Positions 28,202-35,746 of a DNA stretch of 64,000 nucleotides are shown here, piece after piece. The first letter of the stretch is position 1. Each line of letters starts with the position of its first letter. The notes below the pieces were generated by a model. That model saw nothing but the letters and a program-made list of their open reading frames with translations, was not told the DNA's origin and did not search any database. The DNA is from Pedobacter ureilyticus (lineage in GTDB: Bacteria > Bacteroidota > Bacteroidia > Sphingobacteriales > Sphingobacteriaceae): NCBI RefSeq assembly GCF_005925345.1, contig NZ_SSHJ01000003.1:248001-312000 (forward strand). Reading direction: 5' to 3'. The translations under genes were made by a program, and so were the position numbers.

Positions 28202-28210
28202 GTTGGCCCT

Positions 28211-28310
28211 TCAAGCCCCATGCTGGCGCACGCGTGCCGCGTGTGCATATTTAGCAAAATATAGAAAGGAAAATGGTTTTGCACACGCCACAGGCGTTAG
28301 CCAGCATGGG
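28211..28310. repeat. REP-like palindrome with arms of about 30 bases
   Basis: The left arm starts CCCATGCTGGCGCACGCG and ends GCGTGTGCA; the right arm runs TGCACACGCCACAGGCG then GCCAGCATGGG. The ends CCCATGCTGGC and GCGTGTGCA are fully matched and the middle is imperfect. About 30 bases separate the arms. A third copy of one arm is at 27222-27252, so arms of this family flank the toxin-immunity remnant on both sides. Confidence 0.75.
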
Positions 28311-28376
28311 CAATTTAAACTAGATGTGTATAACTACGACCCAATTTTGTGGCAGGCGATTAAACGCTACATGTAA
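28311..28376 (+). pseudogene. Duplicated 3' end of an L,D-transpeptidase gene
   Basis: 21 codons plus stop read QFKLDVYNYDPILWQAIKRY then Met-stop. They match the end of the transpeptidase at 25385-26986 (QFRPDVYEYDPILWQAIKRY) except at three residues. The downstream non-coding bases are also shared for about 55 bases. The fragment starts right after the palindrome at 28211-28310. It is the end of a lost paralogue or a duplicated piece of the intact gene. Confidence 0.8.
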
Positions 28377-28513
28377 TTATAGTTTTGTTCTGTGAAGTGT
28401 ACCTTTTGTACTCGGTCTACAATTTGTAAATAAGCCAGTGAAGCTTTAAAAACCTACCAAAAAAGACCGAAAGAATGGCCGAATTTTCTATATTCGCCTA
28501 AACTTTTTAATGT

Positions 28514-29668
28514 ATGTTTCCAACCGTATCCCATTTTATTTCTTATTTGTTTGGCATTGAGGTGCCTTTGCCATTTAATACCTTCGGTGTATTTGTGGCT
28601 TTGGCATTTGTGGCAGGTTATTGGGCTTTTACCCAAGAGTTAAAGCGTAAAGAGGCACTTGGTATTTTAAAGCCTGTAAAACACGTAACTACCATTGGCG
28701 AACCTGCCTCTACTTGGGAATTAATCTCTAATGGCTTGTTTGGATTTTTAATTGGCTATAAGCTAATTTACGCATTGGTAAATTACAAAATGTTTGTTGC
28801 CGATTCCCAAACCGTATTGCTATCTACAAAAGGAAATTTATTGGGAGGCTTAGGTTTAGCCGCATTATTTGTGTACTGGTCTTACAAAGAAAAGCAAAAA
28901 ACAAAACTCCCTACGCCTAAAAAAGTAGAAGTTACCGTTCGCCCGCACGAGCTGATGAGTAGCATGATAGTTTGGGCGGCTGTGTGGGGCTTTTTAGGTG
29001 CTAAGATATTCGATAACTTAGAACATTGGGATACCTTTATCCAAGATCCAATTGGTGGTTTACTCTCATTTAGTGGTTTAACCTTTTACGGTGGTTTAAT
29101 TTGTGGTGGGGCAGCGGTACTATATATTGCCAACAAAAACGGAATTAAGCCGCTACACATGTTAGATGTGGGCGGGCCAGGCATGATGTTGGCTTACGGC
29201 GTGGGTCGTATTGGCTGCCATTTATCTGGTGATGGCGACTGGGGAATTGACAACTTGAACCCAAAACCATTTAACTGGCTGCCAGATTGGTTGTGGGCTT
29301 ATACCTACCCAAATAACGTTGCTGGCGAGGGCAATCCGATACCAGGTTGCGTAGGTAGGTTTTGTAACGAATTGCCAAATCCTGTTTACCCAACGCCAAT
29401 TTATGAAGTGATTGCAGCCCTTTTAATTTTTTGGTTTCTGTGGAAAATTAGAACCAAAATCAATATTCCGGGTATGATGTTTGGTATCTATCTGATGTTT
29501 AGCGGTGTAGAACGTTTCTTGGTAGAGTTAATTAGAGTAAATTCTAAATATACAGTTGCAGGTATTTCTTTTACCCAGGCAGAACTTATTTCGTTAATAC
29601 TTTTTGTTGCTGGCGCATTGTTGGTAGGCAACGCCCTAAAAAACAAAGATAAACTTGCAAGCTATTAA
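28514..29668 (+). CDS. lgt: Prolipoprotein diacylglyceryl transferase
   Basis: 384 residues, longer than the roughly 270-290 of the Escherichia coli enzyme, with the extra length mostly near residues 60-150, including a Lys-rich KEKQKTKLPTPKK loop. Multiple membrane spans are present, as are FNTFGVFVALAFVAGYW, FYGGLICGG and the signature GVGRIGCHLSGDGDWG near residue 230, which holds the essential arginine. It moves a diacylglyceryl group from phosphatidylglycerol to the lipobox cysteine of prolipoproteins, such as the several lipoproteins in this window. It ends 3 bases before the next gene. Confidence 0.93.
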   Translation: MFPTVSHFISYLFGIEVPLPFNTFGVFVALAFVAGYWAFTQELKRKEALGILKPVKHVTTIGEPASTWELISNGLFGFLIGYKLIYALVNYKMFVADSQTVLLSTKGNLLGGLGLAALFVYWSYKEKQKTKLPTPKKVEVTVRPHELMSSMIVWAAVWGFLGAKIFDNLEHWDTFIQDPIGGLLSFSGLTFYGGLICGGAAVLYIANKNGIKPLHMLDVGGPGMMLAYGVGRIGCHLSGDGDWGIDNLNPKPFNWLPDWLWAYTYPNNVAGEGNPIPGCVGRFCNELPNPVYPTPIYEVIAALLIFWFLWKIRTKINIPGMMFGIYLMFSGVERFLVELIRVNSKYTVAGISFTQAELISLILFVAGALLVGNALKNKDKLASY

Positions 29669-29671
29669 GCC

Positions 29672-30466
29672 ATGGATTTAGAATTATTGTGTAATAAAGT
29701 AGTTGCCATTGCCAGGCTTACGGGTAATTTCATTAGAAAAGAATCCTTAGCTTTCGAAAGTAGTTCGATAGAGTATAAAGGTTTAAACGACTTGGTTTCT
29801 TACGTAGATAAAACTGCCGAAAGACAATTAGTGAAGAACCTGAAAAAAGTATTACCAGAGGCTGGTTTCATTACAGAAGAAGATGAAACTGAGAACACCT
29901 ACGATCGACCCTTTACTTGGATCATCGACCCCTTAGATGGTACCACAAATTTCATCCATGGCATTCCCACTTTTTCCATCAGTATTGCTTTGTATGAAGG
30001 GAAAGAACCTATATTGGGCGTAGTTTACGAAATTAATAGGGGAGAAATGTTCTATTCTTACAAAGGTGCCCCTGCTTATTTGAACAATAAAGAAATAAGG
30101 GTTTCTAAAGCAACAGATTTATCGCAATGCTTGTTGGCTACTGGTTTTCCATACTATCAATTTGATAAACAGCCGCAGTACATTAAACTGTTTACCGAAA
30201 TGATGCAGAAATGCCATGGCCTACGTAGAATTGGTTCTGCGGCGGTAGATTTGGCTTATGTAGCTTGTGGTAGGTTCGATGCCTATTTTGAGTATAACCT
30301 TAACTCTTACGATATGGCTGCTGGAGCATTTTTGGTAAAACAGGCGGGGGGCACGCTGCTTAATTTTTCTGGTGGCGACGAATACTTAGAAACCAGGGAA
30401 ATTGTGGCCACTAACGGTTTAATTACGCAAGAGATTTTAGATACCATTAAGAAGCATTTTGAATAA
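29672..30466 (+). CDS. suhB: Inositol monophosphatase family protein
   Basis: 264 residues, the normal family length. The metal-binding motifs EEDETE and IDPLDGTTNFIHG, and the second motif LNSYDMAAGAFLVKQAGG, are clear. Family members hydrolyse inositol-1-phosphate or related sugar phosphates with Mg2+. The E. coli SuhB member also acts in rRNA transcription. The substrate here cannot be told, and the symbol is by family only. It starts 3 bases after lgt and probably shares its transcript. Confidence 0.88.
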   Translation: MDLELLCNKVVAIARLTGNFIRKESLAFESSSIEYKGLNDLVSYVDKTAERQLVKNLKKVLPEAGFITEEDETENTYDRPFTWIIDPLDGTTNFIHGIPTFSISIALYEGKEPILGVVYEINRGEMFYSYKGAPAYLNNKEIRVSKATDLSQCLLATGFPYYQFDKQPQYIKLFTEMMQKCHGLRRIGSAAVDLAYVACGRFDAYFEYNLNSYDMAAGAFLVKQAGGTLLNFSGGDEYLETREIVATNGLITQEILDTIKKHFE

Positions 30467-30480
30467 ATACGATGAAACTT

Positions 30481-30507
30481 GCTAAATCTTGTTTAAAAAG
30501 ATTTAGC
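30481..30507 (+). terminator. Hairpin after the inositol monophosphatase gene
   Basis: GCTAAATCTT and AAGATTTAGC form a 10-bp perfect stem around a 7-base loop, 15 bases after the stop codon. The downstream TAAAAATG has only a poor U-tract, so termination may depend on the second hairpin at 30532-30687. Confidence 0.5.
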
Positions 30508-30531
30508 TAAAAATGATACCCATTAAACAAA

Positions 30532-30687
30532 AAAGAGGCTGTCTCAAAAGTCGCTCGTCATCTCGAACGTTAGAGAGAGATCTGCTTCAGAAGTGCTTCT
30601 GAAAGAGATTTAACTTCGTTGATTTTCAATTCTCCTCCTTTGATCGTCGAAATGACGGCATTATTTTACTTTTGAGACAGCCTCTTT
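30532..30687. repeat. Nested palindrome with perfect 20-bp outer arms
   Basis: AAAGAGGCTGTCTCAAAAGT at 30532-30551 is exactly complementary to ACTTTTGAGACAGCCTCTTT at 30668-30687. Inside it lies a CGTCATCTCGA ... TCGAAATGACG element of the same kind as those in the his operon. It separates convergent suhB and rnpB, and either strand would end in a strong hairpin. Confidence 0.8.
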
Positions 30688-30700
30688 AATGTTTTTAAAA

Positions 30701-31084
30701 AATGCAAACCTATAAGCCGGGTTCTGTATCCTTTAACAAGGCTTCTATCATTAATCTACTGTAAGCGTTGCCGCTTACCTCTAACGACCTACCCACTAAC
30801 ATCGGACGAGCAGCCCTTTATCCCGATAACTATCGGGACGTTAGCCTATTTGGTCTTTCAACTCCCGGGGTTTACCAACCTTGCTATCGCTAACAAAGCT
30901 CGTGAGCTCTTACCTCACGTTTTCACCCTTACCCCAACGTAAATTGTGGCGGTATATTCTCTGTGGCACTTTCCGTGGCTCAGGTTTTCAATCCTAAACC
31001 CCTTCCCGTTAGGAAGCGAGATGCTCTACGTTGCCCGGACTTTCCTCTCCAATTTTACATCGGAGCGATAGAACAGTTTGCATT
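30701..31084 (-). ncRNA. rnpB: RNase P RNA, bacterial type A
   Basis: Read on the minus strand, the 5' region has the universal GAGGAAAGTCCGGGC (31047-31033), and the 3' end has ACAGAACCCGGCTTAT (near 30726-30711). AATGCAAAC at the 5' end (31084-31076) pairs with GTTTGCATT at the 3' end (30709-30701) to make P1, which sets the ends at about 384 nucleotides. It is the catalytic RNA that matures tRNA 5' ends. One peripheral hairpin contains TCCCGATAACTATCGGGA, which resembles the palindromic repeats of this genome. Confidence 0.93.
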
Positions 31085-31150
31085 GGCACAAAGGTAACAT
31101 TTTAATTCTGTGTAGCTTTTAGAAAAGCAATTTCCTGAGCTATTTTTAAC

Positions 31151-31333
31151 GATAGTCCCGTTATCCGCTTTATCCCGACCTTGCGTCGGGATGCTCGCTG
31201 CTACCGGGTTTAGTATGCAAAACCTGTACGCTTGGCAAAATTGCCCGGTGTGCTTAGCAAAGGCCTTGCGTTTTAAACGGGATAGCAGCGGCAGCTCCCG
31301 ATTTTATCGGGACTACAGCGTATAGCCCGACTT
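31151..31333. repeat. Palindromic repeat cluster between rnpB and the next gene
   Basis: The 400-base gap from 31085 to 31486 contains no supported gene. It holds a hairpin TCCCGAC-CTTGC-GTCGGGA (31173-31191), a hairpin TCCCGAT-TTT-ATCGGGA (31286-31302), and facing copies of CGCTGCTACCGGGTTT (31196-31211) and AAACGGGATAGCAGCG. GTCCCG..TCCGCTTTA ... CGGGTTTA also occurs at 20164-20235, so it is a dispersed family. Confidence 0.65.
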
Positions 31334-31474
31334 AAAAGAATAGTAGTAATGGCATTGCTTTTCAAATAGCTAATATTGGGCATAGCTAAAATTTACACTT
31401 TATGCTTTATGCTTTCAGCTAGTTTAGAAACAAACCAAATTAAAAGGCGCATTCGGCGGTTTAACCTATTTTAG

Positions 31475-31482
31475 TAATTTTG
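31475..31482 (+). promoter_or_regulatory. Possible -7 element close to the start codon at 31487
   Basis: TAATTTTG matches TAnnTTTG and ends 4 bases before the ATG. A clear -33 TTTG at the usual distance is absent. If used, the transcript would have almost no leader. Confidence 0.3.
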
Positions 31483-31486
31483 CAAC

Positions 31487-32800
31487 ATGCAACAAGAAAT
31501 CATCGATATTAAGCGAAAGGCGCTCAAAATAAACTTGAACCCCAAAATCTACGGCACATTTGCAGAAATTGGCGCCGGACAAGAAGTTTCGAGGGCATTC
31601 TTTAACGTAGGTGCCGCATCTGGAACGGTTGCAAAAACTATATCAGCCTATGATATGACCTTTAGCGACGAAATTTACGGTGCCGAAGAATCGGGACGTT
31701 ACGTAAGTCAGAACCGTTTGTTAAAGATGCTTGACCACGAGTACTCGTTGCTGATTGAACGGTTAAAAGGAGATAAACACGAAGACAAAACCTTTTTTGC
31801 GTTTGCCAATACGGTAACTACGCTAAACTACACTCGTACCAATGATCCCCACGGTTGGGTGGGTTTGCGTTTTCAAAGCGAGCCGGGCGGTTTACCTAAT
31901 GAAATTTATTTTCACGTACGTTTGTTAGACACCGATGTACAGATGCAACAGCGTGTGTTGGGTATGATTGGTGTGAACCTCGTTTACGCAGCTTTTTACT
32001 ATGCTAACGATCCCAAAAAGATGATCGAATCTTTGGTAGATAACTTAAATGTGGGTTCGGTAGAGATAGATTTAATTTCTGTTCAAGGTCCTGATTTTAA
32101 GGATATCAACAATCTGCTATTAAATTTATACTTAATTATTAAAGATTTCTCTACAGCTGCTATTTTCGATTCTGATTCGCATCCTCGCCAAGCTAAAGAT
32201 TTGCTTTATAAAAAGGATGTAATGATTTTACGTACCAAATACGGTCAAAAATCTAATCCCAACTTTAATTTATTCAATAAAGCAGCAGACCAATTTCAAC
32301 TGGTGAATAAAGTGGAAGACAGCAACCTTATTGTAATGATTGAGGTTTTGATTACCAACGTATTAACGGCAGCACAAGAAACACCTGATGATATTGATCT
32401 GGAAGTAGTGGCAAAAAGGGCAGAAGAGATGTGTAAAACGGGCAACTTTGTTATTGTTTCTAACTTTACACGTAAAAATAGGCTGGCAAAATATTTAGAC
32501 AGGTGTAGGCCAAAAAGTGTGGGCATGTCTACCAACATTAACAACTTAAAATTTGTATTTAATTCGGCTAATTTTGGCGACAATTACACGGGCCACTTGT
32601 TAAGTTATGTAAATGATATGTTCAGCAGAAATGTAAGGTTGTTTGCGTATCCTTTCTTAGATAAAAAATCGAATACGGTAATTAATACTAAAAATATGCC
32701 GGTATCGCCAGAAGCAAAACCACTGTTCGATTTCTTGATTTTAAACGGCTACATTACCGATATTGAGCACTATAACGAAGGCGAAGTAAAAACGGTTTAA
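31487..32800 (+). CDS. Conserved cytoplasmic protein of unknown function
   Basis: 437 residues without signal peptide or membrane span. The opening (IDIKRKALKINLNPKIYGTF then EIGAGQEVSRAFF) and GAASGTVAKTISAYDMTFSD belong to a protein conserved across Bacteroidota. From memory, databases sometimes label it a TonB-dependent receptor or a nucleotide adenylyltransferase. Neither label fits what I see: there is no barrel, signal peptide or adenylyltransferase motif. A Gly-rich EIGAGQE near the N-terminus is notable. It overlaps the start of rlmF by one base (TAATG), so translation may be coupled. Confidence 0.75.
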   Translation: MQQEIIDIKRKALKINLNPKIYGTFAEIGAGQEVSRAFFNVGAASGTVAKTISAYDMTFSDEIYGAEESGRYVSQNRLLKMLDHEYSLLIERLKGDKHEDKTFFAFANTVTTLNYTRTNDPHGWVGLRFQSEPGGLPNEIYFHVRLLDTDVQMQQRVLGMIGVNLVYAAFYYANDPKKMIESLVDNLNVGSVEIDLISVQGPDFKDINNLLLNLYLIIKDFSTAAIFDSDSHPRQAKDLLYKKDVMILRTKYGQKSNPNFNLFNKAADQFQLVNKVEDSNLIVMIEVLITNVLTAAQETPDDIDLEVVAKRAEEMCKTGNFVIVSNFTRKNRLAKYLDRCRPKSVGMSTNINNLKFVFNSANFGDNYTGHLLSYVNDMFSRNVRLFAYPFLDKKSNTVINTKNMPVSPEAKPLFDFLILNGYITDIEHYNEGEVKTV

Positions 32801-33753
32801 TGGAAAAGAAACACAAGCCTGCCGAAAAAAGTAGCCTGCATGCTAGAAATAAGCATAAATCTCGCTACGATTTCGACGCTTTAAAACTTGCTTTACCCGA
32901 ACTTGCTGAATTTGTAGCCGCTAATAAATATGGCGATGAGTCGATAGATTTTGCTAATCCGGAAGCAGTTAAAACCTTAAACAAGGCATTACTAAAGTGT
33001 TTTTATCAAATTGATTTTTGGAATATTCCTGACGGTTATTTGTGCCCGCCGATACCGGGAAGGGCAGATTATATACATTACGCTGCCGATTTGCTGGCCT
33101 CTTGTAACGCTCAGAAAATTCCAACTGGTAAAAAAATAAAAGTGCTGGATGTTGGCGTAGGCGCAAACAGTGTGTATCCAATTATTGGTAGTCGAGAATA
33201 TGGGTGGCAGTTTGTGGGCTCTGATATTGATAATTTGGCTGTAAAATGCGCAAAAAGTATAGTTGCGGCTAACGCTAACTTGGCGAAAAATGTAGAGATC
33301 AGGTTGCAAACCGTAAAGAGTGAAGTTTTCAAAAACATAATCCGAAAAGAAGAGAAATTTGATTTGACCATTTGCAATCCTCCATTTCATACATCGGCAG
33401 AAGAAGCAAATGCGGGCTCGCAACGTAAGAATAGAAACTTAGGCAACAAGAACTATGCAAATCCGGTACTCAATTTTGGTGGTAAAAATGCCGAACTGTG
33501 GACCAAAGGTGGCGAAGTAGCGTTTGTAGGTAAAATGATTGAAGAGAGTAAGCTGTTTAAAAATCAGTGTTTGTGGTTTACCAGTTTGGTGTCTAAAAGC
33601 GAAAATCTAGGTGCAATTTATGCCATGCTTAAAAGGACAGAAGCAGTTGAAGTGAGAACTAGCGAGATGACTACCGGAAATAAAATAACCAGAATTGTAG
33701 CTTGGACTTTTCTGGATACAGCACAACAAAATGCTTGGGTTAAGGCTTGGTAA
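32800..33753 (+). CDS. rlmF: 23S rRNA (adenine-1618-N6)-methyltransferase
   Basis: 317 residues. After a Lys-rich start come LHARNKHKSRYDF and DFWNIPDGYLCPPIPGRADYIH, both specific to RlmF. The SAM-binding motif is VLDVGVGANSVYPI, followed by FVGSDIDN, the catalytic NPPFH and the family-specific EEANAGSQRKNRN. It methylates N6 of A1618 in 23S rRNA. It starts on the last base of the upstream gene's stop codon and ends 5 bases before a convergent acetyltransferase gene. Confidence 0.95.
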   Translation: MEKKHKPAEKSSLHARNKHKSRYDFDALKLALPELAEFVAANKYGDESIDFANPEAVKTLNKALLKCFYQIDFWNIPDGYLCPPIPGRADYIHYAADLLASCNAQKIPTGKKIKVLDVGVGANSVYPIIGSREYGWQFVGSDIDNLAVKCAKSIVAANANLAKNVEIRLQTVKSEVFKNIIRKEEKFDLTICNPPFHTSAEEANAGSQRKNRNLGNKNYANPVLNFGGKNAELWTKGGEVAFVGKMIEESKLFKNQCLWFTSLVSKSENLGAIYAMLKRTEAVEVRTSEMTTGNKITRIVAWTFLDTAQQNAWVKAW

Positions 33754-33758
33754 TGGCT

Positions 33759-34202
33759 TTAGCTACCTTTACTATACAAGTCTTTAAAAACAATTCCCAT
33801 GTGCCTTTCTGGGTTTTCGATAGCCTTAAAGCCAAATTGTTCATACAAACCGTGTGCATCTAAAGTGGCTAAATGATAACGTCTTAAGCCTTGCAAATCT
33901 GCATGAAACAACATTAGCGACATCAGTTTTTTAGATAAGCCCAACCCTCTAAACTCTTCAGCTATGTAAACATCGCACAGATAGGCAAAAGTAGCGCTGT
34001 CTGTAACCCAACGGGCAAATCCAACTTGTTGTTTCGCTTTATAAATTCCAAAGCAGAGCGAGTTGTTTATAGATTTCTCTACTAATTCGTAAGAAATATT
34101 CTTTGCCCAATAAGATTGTGTACTTAAATAGTGATGTACTGCTTTAACGTCTACCAAATTGCGATCGTCTGAAAAGATAAAACCGTTTTCTTTGATTTCC
34201 AT
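33759..34202 (-). CDS. GNAT-family N-acetyltransferase
   Basis: 147 residues with a GNAT fold. The acetyl-CoA-binding loop is in IAEEFRGLGLSKKLMSLML (motif A with R-G-x-G-L), after ATFAYLCDVYI. The ending has HGLYEQFGFKAI and PERHMGI, typical of this small subfamily. The acceptor is unknown. It converges with rlmF. Confidence 0.88.
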   Translation of the reverse strand: MEIKENGFIFSDDRNLVDVKAVHHYLSTQSYWAKNISYELVEKSINNSLCFGIYKAKQQVGFARWVTDSATFAYLCDVYIAEEFRGLGLSKKLMSLMLFHADLQGLRRYHLATLDAHGLYEQFGFKAIENPERHMGIVFKDLYSKGS

Positions 34203-34291
34203 TTTTTAGAGTGGTCAGGTATCAGGAGTTAGGTGTCAGTTTTAGATTGGCCGTGAAACAATTAACCAATTTAACAATTCGGCAATTAACC

Positions 34292-34783
34292 TTAATTCCT
34301 CATATTAATGAACTGTAGCGGTTGTCCAAAATCTTCGCCTCTGCATAGCTGAATTACTTTTTGTAGATCATCAATGTTTTTGCTTTGCACCCGCACTTGG
34401 TCGTCCATCATAGAGGGTTGTACTTTAAGTTTGCTATCCTTAATTTTAGCAACAATTTTTTTAGCTGTTTCTCTATCTATTCCCTCCTTAACCGTAACCT
34501 CTTTTCTAATCATATTGCCCGAAGCGATCGTTTCTTTGCCAAAATCTAAACTATTTGGGTCTAAATGTTGTTTCATCATTCTAGAGATGATAGAATCGAC
34601 TATCGCTTTTAAGCGCATATCATCTTCGGTAATGATAGTAATTAGGTTTGTCTTCTTGTCCAGTTCTATACTGCTTTTAGAAGTATTAAAGTCGTACCTG
34701 TTTAAAATCTCTTTTTTAGCATTATTGATGGCATTGTCTAGCGTTTGTGCATCTATTTTGCTTACTATATCGAAACTTGGCAT
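34292..34783 (-). CDS. YajQ-family nucleotide-binding protein
   Basis: 163 residues, the full family length. MPSFDIVSKID at the start, NAKKEILNRYDFNTSKSSIE, and the ending DDLQKVIQLCRGEDFGQPLQFIN are nearly diagnostic. Two ferredoxin-like domains are expected. Members bind nucleotides and some have been reported to bind cyclic di-GMP. That activity cannot be read here. It is transcribed alone on the minus strand. Confidence 0.93.
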   Translation of the reverse strand: MPSFDIVSKIDAQTLDNAINNAKKEILNRYDFNTSKSSIELDKKTNLITIITEDDMRLKAIVDSIISRMMKQHLDPNSLDFGKETIASGNMIRKEVTVKEGIDRETAKKIVAKIKDSKLKVQPSMMDDQVRVQSKNIDDLQKVIQLCRGEDFGQPLQFINMRN

Positions 34784-34966
34784 GAAATGGTGCTTTTATT
34801 GAAAAGAATTGATAAATTTAATTAATTACAAAAAAAGGTAAAAAATAGGTGAAACTATCATCATTTTTAAAATATACCTTAGTTCAATCATAAAATCATG
34901 AGCTAACCTCCTTACAGCCTTAATAATATGAAATAGGGTTGTTGGTAGTTCATTAAACTTAAAATA

Positions 34967-35656
34967 ATGAAAAAGATGAAATCTAATAAAGCAAAGACCT
35001 CAAAGAAAGCCAATCAAAAAGCTGCAAAGAAACAACTAGAAAAAAGTTTAACTGAAAAGTTTTTGGAAGTCGTTAAGGGTTTAGGGCATAATGCAGAAAC
35101 TATTGGTACTGATGTTGCTAAGGCGAGCAAAGCTGTTGCTAAAAAACTTGCCAAAAAATTTACCGAAGTTAAGGAAGCAGTAGAGCATAAGATCGAAGAC
35201 ATCGGCTCATCGAAAAAGCAAGTAGTAGCTAAAAAAATTAAAGCAGTAAAAAAAGATGGTCCTAAGCCAGTTAAAAAAACAGATAAATCTGCAAGTAAAA
35301 TTGTGAAGAAAGCAGCAAAGAAAGCCAAACCGGTGGTAAGTAGCGTAAAAGTTGCCGCACTAGAAACTGAAGAAGAAGTGGCAAAGGCAGTAAAAAAGCC
35401 AGTTGAAAAAACTACAACTGTGGTTAAAACTACCCCCAAAAATGCTTCGGCTACTGTAAAACCGACAATTAGGAAAGCTACCACGGCTGCTAAAACTGCA
35501 ATAAATAAGGCGGCAGACCAAGTTTCGGAAGCGAAGGCCACAGTTAAAAGGCAGGTGACAACTAAGGCTGTTTCACCAAAAGAGCCTGCCAAAGCTGGAG
35601 CAATTAAAACTAAAGCCCCGAGAGCAGCAGCGGTTAAAAAGACCAATGTTAAATAA
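34967..35656 (+). CDS. Histone H1-like Lys/Ala-rich DNA-binding protein
   Basis: 229 residues, dominated by Lys, Ala, Val and Thr. The first 100 residues include KANQKAAKKQLEKSLTEKFL and a putative coiled helix VAKASKAVAKKLAKKFTEVK. The remainder is an extended tail of AKK/PVKK/TTAAK repeats. Such composition is found in bacterial histone H1-like nucleoid proteins, which bind DNA without sequence specificity. An ATG 3 codons later (34976) is an alternative start. A long frame on the opposite strand is an effect of this composition. Confidence 0.75.
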   Translation: MKKMKSNKAKTSKKANQKAAKKQLEKSLTEKFLEVVKGLGHNAETIGTDVAKASKAVAKKLAKKFTEVKEAVEHKIEDIGSSKKQVVAKKIKAVKKDGPKPVKKTDKSASKIVKKAAKKAKPVVSSVKVAALETEEEVAKAVKKPVEKTTTVVKTTPKNASATVKPTIRKATTAAKTAINKAADQVSEAKATVKRQVTTKAVSPKEPAKAGAIKTKAPRAAAVKKTNVK

Positions 35657-35712
35657 TTGATTTTTGTTAATTTTTAATTAATCATAACTTAACATTAAAT
35701 TTTTCAATTTGG

Positions 35713-35736
35713 AAATCCCTTAATAGGGATTTTTTA
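35713..35736 (+). terminator. Terminator ahead of ppk1
   Basis: AAATCCCT-TAAT-AGGGATTT makes an 8-bp stem followed by TTTT. It lies about 55 bases after the H1-like gene and only 10 bases before the ppk1 ATG, so it may also limit read-through into ppk1. Confidence 0.7.
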
Positions 35737-35746
35737 TGTTAACCTA

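Noticed and set aside
35014..35646. 210-codon frame opposite the H1-like gene
   Set aside because: It is an antisense shadow of the Lys/Ala codon repeats of the real gene, giving an artificial Ala/Leu/Phe-rich product.
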